The notes beneath the pieces are model-generated. The model was given only the letters and a program-made list of their open reading frames with translations, was not told the DNA's origin and searched no databases. Positions 22,357-32,999 of a stretch of 64,000 nucleotides of DNA are shown here, piece by piece. The translations under genes and the position numbers were made by a program. The DNA is from Stentor coeruleus. Lineage: Eukaryota > Ciliophora > Heterotrichea > Heterotrichida > Stentoridae. How positions within the stretch are numbered: position 1 is the stretch's first letter; each line of letters starts with the position of its first letter. The stretch spans positions 1 to 64,000 of the forward strand of contig MPUH01000068.1 in assembly GCA_001970955.1 (NCBI GenBank), read 5' to 3'.

Positions 22357-23076
22357 ATGCACCTTTTACGCAAACGCTTTCTACTACAAAATATTCCAGA
22401 ATCCTTATCCTGGCTTCAACATTTATCAGTTAGTTACAAACTTTCATCCAACTTCCAAGCCTGGCAAACATCTTTGATTCCACCTAAACCAAACGAAATT
22501 CTCTTATATTCTCCATCAAAACTCAGAGAAAACAACATCCTCATAATCCCTTCATGTTTTGAATGCTTAGATATAAAAAAGCTTATAAAATACTGCAGAG
22601 TATCCGATTTATCACCTTGGGTTCTTATTCCAAAAGGGTTTTGTTTATCAATGTCTGAATATGAAGAAGCATTAAAAAATATCGATTTCACTACTATAGT
22701 CTTAGCGATGGGCCCTGAATACAACTTTATTCAAGAAACCAAAAAGAAAATTCTTGTTTACAATCCAGTGTTTTTCCCTCAAAAATTATATCTTTCAATG
22801 CCAACTTGGCAAGATCAAGAAATGATTATTAAAGTTAATAAGAATTTGAAGTACTTAAAAAATGAGCAATTAAGTCTTGAGAATGTTATAAGCAAAGGGA
22901 TTTTTGAGATTTTGCCTAAAGATTTACCTAATATTGTGAGTAGAAAGGAAAATGTTATAATGTATTCTCAGAATGGATGGAATAAGGAAGGTGTGAATGT
23001 AATGGAACCTAGGAGTATACTGAAAATTAATAGAGAATGGTCTATTGTTAGGATTTTAAAGTCTTTAGTTTTATAA
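22357..23076 (+). CDS. Unknown protein
   Basis: 239 aa ending in TAA; no domain recognised. The N-terminus (MHLLRKRFLLQNIPESL) is basic, hydrophobic and free of acidic residues for 14 positions, so it could be a mitochondrial presequence (weak inference). The rest is a globular-looking mix with short beta/alpha patterns (DFTTIVLAMGPEYNF; KKKILVYNPVFF) and no membrane segment. Base composition runs from C-rich at the start to G-rich at the end, typical of real genes here. Confidence 0.75.
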   Translation: MHLLRKRFLLQNIPESLSWLQHLSVSYKLSSNFQAWQTSLIPPKPNEILLYSPSKLRENNILIIPSCFECLDIKKLIKYCRVSDLSPWVLIPKGFCLSMSEYEEALKNIDFTTIVLAMGPEYNFIQETKKKILVYNPVFFPQKLYLSMPTWQDQEMIIKVNKNLKYLKNEQLSLENVISKGIFEILPKDLPNIVSRKENVIMYSQNGWNKEGVNVMEPRSILKINREWSIVRILKSLVL

Positions 23077-23450
23077 GATCATAAATATTTAGTCTCTTAT
23101 TGGTTTAAATGCTATAGAACTTATTCATAATTATCTGACTCAATAGTTATAATAATTAATATGAGAGAATACTCTGCTTATATCAAAAATTAAACAACAA
23201 CAAAAAAAACTCACCAAGAGGACCTTTATGGAATGATTGTCCTCCAATTCTAATTTACGATTTTTTTTTAAAAAGAACACAACATAAAAAATACTTTTTC
23301 TGTTCAACTCTCAGACAAAAAAGCAAAGATTTCGCAGAACAAATCAAAACTCAATAAAAAAATCTAAAATAAATAAATCTTAATTTTACAAAGTAAAAAC
23401 TCTGCTCCCATATACCATTTAAAAATCGCAGGTAAACATATTTCTAATAT
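23077..23450. other. Intergenic
   Basis: A spacer between two plus-strand genes, A-rich with few G after 23180. Nothing recognised. Confidence 0.6.
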
Positions 23451-24674
23451 ATGCAGAAATTAGCAAAAAAGCGTAGAATCCGATTTGAATCCGAATATAA
23501 TTTATTTCTAGAAGGTCATACTTCCAAAGTATCAAGTATCGCAACAACAAGCGATAGTCTACTTATGGTAACAGGTTCACATGATAAAACCATAAGAATC
23601 TGGAGTTTACAAGAACAAAAACAATTATCATATCTTAAAGGTCACACATCAGCAGTAAAAACCATCTTCATAACAAGTGATAATAAATACATTTTCTCAG
23701 GATCTGAAGACAAAACCATAATCCAATGGAACCTTTCTGAAAAACTTCAGGAATCTATTTTTAAAGGGCATACTTTAACAGTAAGTACTATAGCAACCAC
23801 AAGTGATAATAAAATTCTAGTCTCAGGTTCTTGGGATACTACAATAAGATTTTGGGATATAAAAAATAAACAACAAATAATAGTCCTTGAAGGTCATACA
23901 AATGTTATAACAGCAGTTACAATAACAAATGATAATAAATTCGCAATATCAGGATCATGGGATATGACTATAATAATATGGGATCTTAATGAAAAAAATA
24001 AATCAAATGTTTTAGAGATTATAGATATACAAATAAACTGTATATGTTTAACAAATATAAATCAGTTTTTAATTATAGGGTCTGATAAGGAAATTAGAGT
24101 TTGGAATGTTTATGAAAGGATATTAGAAGTTGAACTTTTTGGACATAATAATAAAGTCAGCTGTGTTTCTGTAAGTAAAGATGATCAATATGCTGTAACT
24201 GGATCTTGGGATAATACAGTTAGGGTTTGGAATTTGACTAGTAAAATTATGGAATCTGTGCTTGAAGGGCATAGCTCTTATGTGAATTGTGTAAAGATTA
24301 TTAATAATGATAAGATGATTGTTTCGGGGTCTAATGATAATAGTATTATATTGTGGAGTTTGGATAAAAGGAGGATTTTAACTGTTTTTGAGGGTCATAT
24401 AAGTACTGTTAATGATATAATTATAGGGAATGATAGGAAATATGCTGTTACTTGGTCTGGGGATAAGACAGTTAGAGTTTGGAATTTGATTAGTAAACTT
24501 GAGCATATGATATTTAAAAATCATGATTTTAAGATTTACAGTGTTGCGATGACGAAAAATAATCGATTTGTAGTTTCAGGATATAAGAAAAAGTTTGTGA
24601 GAATTTGGAGTATGAGTAAAGCTTATAAACATACTGATTTTAGAACTAGGCTAGCGTTAAATTATCTTAAATAA
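23451..24674 (+). CDS. WD40-repeat protein, nine repeats
   Basis: 407 aa ending in TAA, almost wholly WD40. Nine blades of about 41 residues are visible, most starting GH and ending in W-D/N-L type dipeptides (LEGHTSKVSSIATTS ... GSHDKTIRIW; LKGHTSAVK; FKGHTLTVS; LEGHTNVIT; FGHNNKVS; LEGHSSYVN; FEGHISTVN). The fifth is degenerate and the ninth weaker (KNHDFKIYS). No other domain. A scaffold role is inferred; WD40-only proteins cannot be assigned from sequence like this. Confidence 0.92.
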   Translation: MQKLAKKRRIRFESEYNLFLEGHTSKVSSIATTSDSLLMVTGSHDKTIRIWSLQEQKQLSYLKGHTSAVKTIFITSDNKYIFSGSEDKTIIQWNLSEKLQESIFKGHTLTVSTIATTSDNKILVSGSWDTTIRFWDIKNKQQIIVLEGHTNVITAVTITNDNKFAISGSWDMTIIIWDLNEKNKSNVLEIIDIQINCICLTNINQFLIIGSDKEIRVWNVYERILEVELFGHNNKVSCVSVSKDDQYAVTGSWDNTVRVWNLTSKIMESVLEGHSSYVNCVKIINNDKMIVSGSNDNSIILWSLDKRRILTVFEGHISTVNDIIIGNDRKYAVTWSGDKTVRVWNLISKLEHMIFKNHDFKIYSVAMTKNNRFVVSGYKKKFVRIWSMSKAYKHTDFRTRLALNYLK

Positions 24675-25326
24675 TTTGTTAGAATTAAACATTGATGGAT
24701 ATTTTAGGTTTTATACATATGAAAATACATTTAAAAATCTTAATTTATTTGAGTAGTTATTCTATATGCATTAATATTTGTGATTAAATTTCATATTATA
24801 ATTTTCAAATACAATAACATGTTATTCTACACAAATCTAGATTAAATTTTAATTAACCATAACTAAGTATTTCTCTTATAAATTAACAAGGGCTGGACAA
24901 TAGTCAAGCGATAATTCCTAACTAATACTAATTTAACCTAAATCTATAATTAAAATTAAATATAAACCTTCAACTCCAAAAAAAATCTGAAAAACGACAA
25001 CAATCATATTATAAATATGGCAAAATCCACCCTTAAGATTTTCCTATATTCTAAAATACATAAACCCTCTTATCCTACACATAAAAATATTTTCATACCT
25101 TCTTAATAATACTAAACACTTATCCAAACCTATCATTCTCTACACTAAACCACAAAATCCTCAACACCCAAAAAAAAAATCCGCATTCTCCTATTTTAAT
25201 CCTAAACTCCCAACCAAACTCCTAAAATCATAACAAAAACCTTTCTAAAACCCCTTATACCAAATATCCCATAAATAATCTATCTATTCCCAAACTTTCA
25301 TAATTCAAACCCAACGATAAATTTAA
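24675..25326. other. Intergenic, promoter side of the CDK gene
   Basis: The last about 430 bp is strikingly C-rich and G-poor on the plus strand, ending at the CDK start codon. No gene seen. Confidence 0.65.
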
Positions 25327-26303
25327 ATGGAAAGGACGCCTATAGAAAGGTATCAAAAACTTGAGAAAATCGGTGAAGGTACTTATGGAGTTGTATACAA
25401 ATCAAGAGATAAGCAAACAGGGGATACAATTGCCCTTAAGAAAATCAGACTTGAAGCAGATGATGAAGGAGTCCCATCGACTGCTATAAGAGAGATTTCT
25501 TTGCTTAAATCTTTACAACACCCAAATGTTGTAAGACTTAAAGATGTTGTTCATGATGAAACTAAGCTTTATCTTATTTTTGAGTACTTGGATCAAGATT
25601 TGAAAAAATATATGAATGTGGTCGGGACTGGCCTCCCGCCATACACGGTTAAGAGTTTTATGTATCAGATGCTTTCAGCTTTAGTGTATTGTCATACACA
25701 TAGAGTACTTCATCGTGATTTGAAGCCTCAGAATATATTGATTGATAAACAAGGGAGTTTGAGACTTGCTGATTTTGGATTAGCCCGTGCATTTGGCTTA
25801 CCAATCAAAACATACACCCATGAAGTTGTCACACTTTGGTACCGTGCTCCAGAAATTCTTTTAGGTGGAAGACAGTATTCAACACCTGTTGACATTTGGA
25901 GTGTTGGGTGTATCTTTGCAGAAATGGCTCAAAAACGGCCACTATTCATGGGTGACTCAGAAATCGACCAGTTATTCAAAATTTTTAAAATTTTAGGTAC
26001 TCCTAATGAAGATACATTCCCAGGTGTGACTTCACTACCAGATTTTAAGCCAACATTCCCTAAATGGAAGCCTCAAAATATAGAAAGATTAGTTCCAAAC
26101 TTATGTTCTAATGGAATTGACCTTTTATCTCAAATGGTTTGCTTTGACCCTGCAAAGAGAATATCAGCAAGGGCTGCTTTGAGCCNTCTAATGGAATTGA
26201 CCTTTTATCTCAAATGGTTTGCTTTGACCCTGCAAAGAGAATATCAGCAAGGGCTGCTTTGAGCCATCCATACTTCCATGATTTTAATTCTGGCAATATG
26301 TAG
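25327..26303 (+). CDS. Cyclin-dependent kinase, PSTAIRE type
   Basis: Cell-cycle Ser/Thr kinase. Collapsing the 80-nt join at 26186 gives 298 aa ending in TAG at 26303, the usual CDK1/2 length. It has [10 protein letters not shown] with the inhibitory Thr-Tyr pair, the cyclin-binding helix [32 protein letters not shown] and the activation-loop Thr in [14 protein letters not shown]. As assembled, the ORF derails into the second copy and loses its true C-terminus ([12 protein letters not shown]). CDK1 versus CDK2 cannot be decided here. Confidence 0.95.
26107..26265. repeat. Scaffold join inside the CDK gene (n at 26186)
   Basis: Bases 26107-26185 are repeated as 26187-26265 around one n. Removing 80 nt restores the CDK C-terminus. 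Confidence 0.95.
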
Positions 26304-26594
26304 TTCTTAATTGGTTATATTGAATAAATTATATAGAATAAAAAAAATCTTCTTATCTATACTAAACTACATCATTTACATAAGACTTAAACATAAACTT
26401 ATGATATATTTATTATCTAAACTGCATCATTTACATCAGACTTAAACACAAACTTATACTTATTACTTAACCTCAATTCGCTTTTAATATAAGCCTCTTT
26501 ATTCAACCCCAAAACCTTAAAATCTGCAATTCTTCAAGCCCATAATCAAAAAAACCTCAAACCCATAGTTTTAAAATCTAAACTAACTTTTTAT

Positions 26595-28360
26595 TTATCG
26601 CGGCATCATCGGTGTTATAGTTCTACGTGAATGACATCCATTACAAACCCCTTCAGAAATAAAAGTATTTTTCCTCAAACACTGCAAGCAAACTACATCA
26701 CCACAATTATCACAAGCATAACACATAAATGCCTGATTCCGATAATCATTACAAAAATTGCATTCAACAAGATCACAATCTTTACCAACAGTAATATCCA
26801 CCCAATTATTTAAACTCAAAATCCCACAAGCATTAGATCTCTCATACTTTTTCGTCGCCCATACATTAAATTCAAAAAACAACAAATACAATTTATCAAC
26901 GAAGCTTTTGGAGCTGCTTTTCCACACAAATAACAAGTTTTAGGATCAGCTTCTTCAGGAACACTATTTCTAGGCATAATTCCTTGTTTACCTGCTACTA
27001 TAACTTTATTGCAACATATAGAATTTAATAGAAAATGTGATGTTCTAGCGATTTCTCTAAAGCATCTTTGACAAGCTGGAGCTCCACAATAAGCAGGATA
27101 TTGTAAACCTTCATCATCATCTTTTGAAGGAATTGGTTTTTTGACAATTGGTTCTTTTGCTTTTTGTGATGGGGTCTGAATTGCTTTGGTTTCTTCAAGT
27201 TTTGGTTTTTGCTGAAGGATTTTGGTTTCTTCAAGTTTTGGTTTTTGTTGAAGAATTTTGGTTTCTTGTTCTTTTTGATGAGATACAAGCTTAGAATCTT
27301 CATTTATTATTGAGGTTGTTGTGATTTGGGTTTTGGTTGTTGTTATAACTTTGTAGTTTTGGGTTCCTGATTTATCGGTTTTGGTTTCAACTGTGAGTTT
27401 TTCTCTAGAGAATTTCGTCATGCCTGATTCTTGGGTGCTTTTTTCAATAATTTTTTTCTCGATCGTCACATCCTGGACAACTTGAGGGATAACTTTTTCA
27501 TAGACTACACCTTGATTTGGGTTTGAAACTAGTTCTTTAGGTTTAGGTGTTAAATCTTCTGCAGGTTTTTTAAGGACTGGCTTAGTTGAAGTTAAAGTTG
27601 GAGCTCTTTGACCTGATCTGTCAACACCACCAAATTTAACACCTTTAGCATCAGAGGAAACTATTTGGTCTTCAGAAGCAGGTCTAAGTTCTTCTTTATT
27701 TAAGTCATCATTAGTTATAAAATCCTCTTCATTTTCTTCTAAGTTTATAAAAGAATCATCTTTTTCATGTAATAAAGGACTACTATTATCAATAGTCAAA
27801 GCTTCATCTGGAGATTTAAATTCAGGAAGTTTAAGTTTGTTTTTAGGATGGAGTAAATAAGCATCAGACCCTTGTTCGAATAGATTAACTGTAAGAATTG
27901 GGTCTTTTACTTCCCATGGCCAGTCATCATAATCGTCGGTTTTTTCAATAAGATTTACTTTAACACATTCAAGAAGAGGATGTATTGGGGATATATAAGA
28001 CTCTGGGCTAATAGAAACTGATTTAAAAATATCTTTTAGAAGACCCCACATTTCATTGCTGTGCAACAAAGTCTTACTATTCACAGCATTTTGTTGTTTA
28101 AGAGCTGTGGTGAATTCCTTGATGACCTTAGTATGCTTCTTGTCAAAAGCTATATCTTGGCATTCAGGGTAAAAATAAATCGAATTAATAAATATCTGTA
28201 GTGTAACATTATATGATAGATTTAAAAGTGTTAATTCAAATACTGAATGCCATAGACTCGCAAAAAAGTAATCTTGATCTAAATGACGAATATGACTGAA
28301 GTTTCTAAAGTCTGAAGAAGATCTAAGAGATCTTATTGGCTTCAATGTGCTGCTTGCCAT
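26595..28360 (-). CDS. Cys-rich zinc-binding protein with charged linker
   Basis: Starts at 28360, ends TAA. About 585 aa if read as one gene. The N-terminal about 160 residues are globular (YFASLWHSVFELTLLNLSYN), then a long polar linker with two copies of LQQKPKLEETKI. The C-terminal part is Cys-rich: CGAPACQRCF, a CC pair, CYLCGKA, CICC, CNFC, CYACDNCGDVVCLQC, CNGC, probably several zinc sites. The frame changes once near 26865-26885 at a run of six T on the minus strand; one extra or two fewer bases restores continuity, and no 15/16-nt intron fits. A miscounted homopolymer is likeliest. Family not recognised. Confidence 0.75.
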
Positions 28361-28770
28361 TTATTAAGTTTCAAAACCATAAAAACGAATAATCTTAGTC
28401 AAAATTTAAAACCTAAAAACATAAACAAAATAATCCAATAGTCTGTTTATTATAAAAAATATGTTAGATTAAATGCAAAAATATATTAAATAATATACAG
28501 CATAAATATAAACCATTATAAGAATATGCTTTAACTTAAACTTATATCAAAATACTTTACATCAAAATAAATAAAAAACCCTGATACTCTTAAATATATA
28601 TTTTCTATACAAAAAAAAATGAATCCTCTAATTTCATCCTAACAAATACCATTAAAACATCCCAAATCCCAACAAATCTCAGGGATTTTCAATTCTCACT
28701 CACTTAGCCAACCCTAAATCCCCCTTTCATCAACAAAATTCTTAGTTTCCCTTATCTTCTATGGATATAA
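28361..28770. other. Divergent promoter region
   Basis: It separates the starts of the zinc-binding protein gene and the EDC4-like gene. From about 28500 it is C-rich and G-poor on the plus strand. No gene seen. Confidence 0.6.
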
Positions 28771-30720
28771 ATGGAAGAAAGCGATGCAAAGGATTTAGAT
28801 CAACCAGAAATCAGCTCGGAAACCGAAGTAATTGATAGCTTTCAAGCGATCTCAGCCTGTTCTACAGACCCAGTAAAGCTTTTTTCAGTCCTCCAACATG
28901 ACCTTATGGCAGTAAATACTAACTTTATCTGCATAGCTTCAGGAAACACCCTAACAGTCTGCAAAAACACAATTGAAGATTGTAAAGTATTCCACTTCGC
29001 TTCTTCAATAAAAACCTTAGAAATCAGTAAAGTTTCAGACATAATCTCATTTCAAATAGAAAGCCAAGGATTTATTATTTTCGACCTCGAATCTGAAAAA
29101 GAAGTCTTTGATTATTCACAATCTCAAGACATTCTAATAATGAAATGGAGTAGTTGGACCTTAGACAAACTCGGGATTTTCTGGAGCGACGAAAGTCTTG
29201 AGATCTGGAGTAAAGTGCAAAATTCTTTCAGTTCAATAAAATTCGATATAAAAGGACTTGTGTGTTTTGAATTCGTTACCGGGAATAAAGTTATATATCA
29301 AGGTCAGGATTTCAAATGCAAGTTAATGAAAATAAGTGAAAATTCAACTGTATCTTTAGAAGGTATTAAAGAAGAAAAAATAGAAAAAATCGTTGCTTTA
29401 GATGAAGATAAAGTCGCCTTAGGGTATATAGATGGGATTCATATTTATAGTATAAACTTATTATCAATAGTATTTACTCTTGGAGTTAAACAAATATTTC
29501 AATATGATCCTAGAAGTGACTATCTTTATTTAGGAAATCCTGGTTCATTACAAGTTTTGATTATAACAAAAGATAATTTTATATCACAAAAATATCAAGA
29601 ATGTGTTGCGTATTTTACTCTTATGGAAGCTTGTAGTGATATTGTTGTGAGGAAAAAAAATGATAAACCTCAAGCTGTGGCAAGACATGGAGATGATGTT
29701 TTTTTCTATACTTTTAGATCTGATCATCAGACTGAAGAACCTTTGGCTGAGATTAAAGAGGAAATCCCTGTTGTTAAACCTAAGAAAAAGTTTAAGAAAC
29801 CTGTAGTAGAAGTTAAACAAGAGACTAAACAGATTAATCCTAAGGAAATCATTAATCCGATTATTATGAATGTTAATAAGTCGTTTGAGGAAATGATTAA
29901 AAAAGTTGAGAAAACAGTGTCGCCACATACAATTAATAGTTTAGTGACGAAGACTATTCAAAGCGCACTTGATCAAAAAATAGAAGTAGCTACACAGAAA
30001 ACTTTAGTACAAAATACAGTAAATCAATCTTTACGCTACGAATTCCAAACTTTTCTCATCCCAATGATTCAACAGCAACTTAATGAAAGTTTCACAAAAA
30101 TGTCTTCACTTTTCCAAGAGTCTCTAAAACAGTCTTCTGAAGCTAATAATCGTGCTGCAGCTAAAGCTAGCTCCTTAGATGCTCATATGAAAAACGCTAT
30201 CGACAATATAACAAACACTACAGGTAAACTAGAAAAAGAATATATAATCCAAATGAAAAAAATAAATGAAAGCGAAAACAAACTTCTTGAAAGCTTAGAA
30301 TCGAAAAAACAAGATGAAATTATTATAAGTAAATCTGGAGATTCTCGTTTAGAAAACCTTAAAAGAGATATTGACAGTAAATTACGTAATCATGATTTTG
30401 AATCTGCCATTTCAACAGTTCTTAAAGAAAAAAATTTAAGTTTTTTGTATAGTGTTTTAGAGGTTATAAATCCTAAAATAATGTGCAGTTCTAGGGTTAT
30501 TAGTGAAGGATTATTAAAGCAATTGTTTTATGAGTTAATTGATAATATTGAAAAAGATACTGATTTCGGAGGTTTTTATATATGGGTTGAAGAACTTGGG
30601 AGGGTTATGAATGTACCGCAAGGGGAGATTTCTAGGATGATTGTAAAGTTGTTTGACTATAGTGAGAGGAAACCTAAGATTAGAGAGCTTATCAAGATTT
30701 TTTCTATGCGTCTTGCATAG
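28771..30720 (+). CDS. EDC4: EDC4/Ge-1-like mRNA decapping scaffold
   Basis: 649 aa ending in TAG. Residues about 45-330 form a divergent WD40-like propeller. A basic/acidic linker (KPKKKFKKPVVEVK) leads to a helical region whose RYEFQTFLIPMIQQQLNES resembles the EDC4 segment around its conserved AFxxxxxPAFE stretch. The C-terminal about 110 residues (NHDFESAISTVLKEKNLSF, FYELIDNIEKDTDFGGFYIW) match the helical C-terminal domain of EDC4/Varicose, which links the decapping enzyme DCP2 with its activator in P-bodies. Much shorter than animal EDC4 (about 1,400 aa). The assignment rests on domain order and weak similarity. Confidence 0.62.
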   Translation: MEESDAKDLDQPEISSETEVIDSFQAISACSTDPVKLFSVLQHDLMAVNTNFICIASGNTLTVCKNTIEDCKVFHFASSIKTLEISKVSDIISFQIESQGFIIFDLESEKEVFDYSQSQDILIMKWSSWTLDKLGIFWSDESLEIWSKVQNSFSSIKFDIKGLVCFEFVTGNKVIYQGQDFKCKLMKISENSTVSLEGIKEEKIEKIVALDEDKVALGYIDGIHIYSINLLSIVFTLGVKQIFQYDPRSDYLYLGNPGSLQVLIITKDNFISQKYQECVAYFTLMEACSDIVVRKKNDKPQAVARHGDDVFFYTFRSDHQTEEPLAEIKEEIPVVKPKKKFKKPVVEVKQETKQINPKEIINPIIMNVNKSFEEMIKKVEKTVSPHTINSLVTKTIQSALDQKIEVATQKTLVQNTVNQSLRYEFQTFLIPMIQQQLNESFTKMSSLFQESLKQSSEANNRAAAKASSLDAHMKNAIDNITNTTGKLEKEYIIQMKKINESENKLLESLESKKQDEIIISKSGDSRLENLKRDIDSKLRNHDFESAISTVLKEKNLSFLYSVLEVINPKIMCSSRVISEGLLKQLFYELIDNIEKDTDFGGFYIWVEELGRVMNVPQGEISRMIVKLFDYSERKPKIRELIKIFSMRLA

Positions 30721-31188
30721 GTTGAAGTGTGGTAGAAATTTTAAGAGAAAAATAGTTAATTTATGATAAGCATATGGAAAATTATGATATGAGGGATGTA
30801 GTTAGATTGTTTTAGGTGGAATAAAATTTAGAGATTAATAAAGCTTTAGAAGTGAGTTTATTGTAAATAATAAAAAAATATTTAGCTTTTTAGGTATTAG
30901 TTATTTAAACTTAGGTTTTTTTGTTGTTATTATTACTATGATATATCGCTATCTTATAAAGCCTTCTATTTTTCATATAAATATCTTGCAACCATTCAAA
31001 ATAAAAAAAATATCATATCACTGAACACCAAGTTGATTTCATTTAAATAAATTTCAAATCCTAAATAAAATATATTCCTTTAAATTATTACCTAACCAGC
31101 ATATGATCCTACATCCCTAAAAATCAAAATAAAGCTTTTATTTTGTAACTTAAAATTTCAATACTGTCGCAAAATTATAATAAAAACA
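30721..31188. other. Intergenic
   Basis: G-rich and C-poor just after the EDC4-like gene, switching near 30950 to C-rich, G-poor DNA before the next start. Nothing else seen. Confidence 0.65.
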
Positions 31189-32187
31189 ATGCTAGGAGAT
31201 TCTTTAATGCAAGGAGTAACTAAGTCTGCACATTCAAATATTTTCGAACTAAACTTTTTCTCTATCCTCTATCAAGTGTCCAAAAGAATGACAGTTTTTC
31301 TTTCAGTTCCAGAAACTTTTATTTATGGGTTCGGTTTTGATAGGCCAACTCTAATGTGCAGTGACATAAAAAACAATGAGCTATGTTTTGAAGAAAACCT
31401 TTCATCATCAGGCATTCATGAAGGTTTTGTGTATTTTAAAGAAATTAGCCAACCTAATTTTCCTATAGCAGTATATAAAACTCAGACTCGCAGCCATGAT
31501 AAATGCGATGTTTTATTTACTGTTAAAGAATGCCAAACAGTTTGGGATACTAGTATAAAGAGTTCGAAGAATATTATAATCCAAAGATATGTTTATAGTG
31601 GAAAAGTCCCTAAACTTATAAAATCAGATTTCATAATCAATGAACCATTAAATAAAGTCACGATGTATAAGAAAAACAATAAACTCGCTGATAAGGTTAG
31701 TTCTTTGTTACCAGGGCTTAAAAGGACATCTACTATGAAAATCATTGAAGAAAGAGCATGCATTATAAGGCAAAAAGAAATCTGTCAGACTAAAGAAATC
31801 CCTATTGACTATACACTACAAAGTCAAATCATGAATTTAACACAAGTCGTAGAGAAATTTTACTCAAGCAGCAAAAATTGCAAAGTCGAAGTCCTCAGTT
31901 CCAACTGGATCTGCGACAAAAAGGAAAACTATTATTTCATAAGCCTAAAATCATTCAAGCTCCTAAACATAGTTTATAAGCCTTTACAAATGAAAAAATC
32001 CTCTTTTTTACACAGCAAAAGTTCTAGTATGCAATTAAACAACGACTACATCGTCGTTGCCAGGATTAAAAAGCAAACCGAGCCACAAATCCGCTACAGG
32101 TCATCACAAAAATACTCAAGAAGTATGAAAAAAGTGAACTACTCTGATATCCCTCGAAAAGATTTAGTAAGTATTAAGATAAAATAA
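31189..32187 (+). CDS. Unknown protein
   Basis: 332 aa ending in TAA, no recognised domain. The first about 130 residues are globular (MTVFLSVPETFIYGFGF; SGIHEGFVYFKEI) and could be a beta-rich fold. The last about 60 are basic, Ser/Lys-rich and probably disordered. No membrane helix or signal peptide is evident. A real gene by length, codon composition and the C-rich to G-rich flanks. Confidence 0.78.
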   Translation: MLGDSLMQGVTKSAHSNIFELNFFSILYQVSKRMTVFLSVPETFIYGFGFDRPTLMCSDIKNNELCFEENLSSSGIHEGFVYFKEISQPNFPIAVYKTQTRSHDKCDVLFTVKECQTVWDTSIKSSKNIIIQRYVYSGKVPKLIKSDFIINEPLNKVTMYKKNNKLADKVSSLLPGLKRTSTMKIIEERACIIRQKEICQTKEIPIDYTLQSQIMNLTQVVEKFYSSSKNCKVEVLSSNWICDKKENYYFISLKSFKLLNIVYKPLQMKKSSFLHSKSSSMQLNNDYIVVARIKKQTEPQIRYRSSQKYSRSMKKVNYSDIPRKDLVSIKIK

Positions 32188-32303
32188 CATAATCATAAAT
32201 CATATTTAAAAAAAAAACATACATTTTCATTATAATTTTTTACTTAAACTCATACAATTTCCTCATAAAAAAAAAAACTTCGACTATTTATTAATGATTT
32301 AAA

Positions 32304-32999
32304 TTACTGAGGGAAACCTATAGACCCAGCAAGGGCATTTTCTAAATCTTCATATGCTGATTTCTGTAGTAGCTGTGTATTCTGTAATCTTTGAATAAGC
32401 TCTAATTCTTCTTGTTCCATTCTTGCTACTTCTTCTTCTCTTTCTCTCCTTAATCTGTTTTCCTCTTCGATTTTCTTTTCATTTTCCTGTCGAGCCTTTT
32501 CCCTTTTTTCATCTAAAATCCTTTTACGACGTTCTTCAGCTTCACGTTGTTGTTGCTTGATTGAATTTTTCGTCATGATTTTTTGAGAAAGGTCGAAGTT
32601 TTTCATTTCTTCTATAGTTTTAAGGTTTTTTTCCTTTGTAGTTTTTATGCTTTGAACGTCTACATATGCTTTGTTTATACGATACATGTTGCTTTGGTCT
32701 TTGATTTTTTTTAGACGTTCGCGATTTTTCCGATTTTCTTCCATTCGTTCGTTTTCTTCATTTTCACGCTGTTTGCGGATTTCCTCACGTTTACGTTGTT
32801 CTTCAAGATTACGATTACGGGCGTCTATTATTTCTTGAGCTTTGCGACGAGTTTCTTCAATTTTTTTCATAGCTTTTTGCTCTTCTTGTTTAAGCAAGGC
32901 TATTCTATTGGATAAAAGTCTTGCGTCCTCGTCTGCCCGTTTGCGCATTTGCTTGGCTTCAGAAAGTTTGGAATGCTCAACATATTCTTGTTGACTCAT
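32304..32999 (-). CDS. Highly charged coiled-coil protein
   Basis: 231 aa ending in TAA. Nearly the whole chain is Glu/Arg/Lys/Gln-rich helix (KREEIRKQRENEENERMEEN; RREREEEVARMEQEELELI). A less charged segment with YRINKAYVDVQSIKTTKEK occurs in the middle and a short C-terminal tail ends GSIGFPQ. A filament or basal-body-associated role would be typical but is not shown. It converges on the gene ending at 32187. Confidence 0.83.
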   Translation of the reverse strand: MSQQEYVEHSKLSEAKQMRKRADEDARLLSNRIALLKQEEQKAMKKIEETRRKAQEIIDARNRNLEEQRKREEIRKQRENEENERMEENRKNRERLKKIKDQSNMYRINKAYVDVQSIKTTKEKNLKTIEEMKNFDLSQKIMTKNSIKQQQREAEERRKRILDEKREKARQENEKKIEEENRLRREREEEVARMEQEELELIQRLQNTQLLQKSAYEDLENALAGSIGFPQ

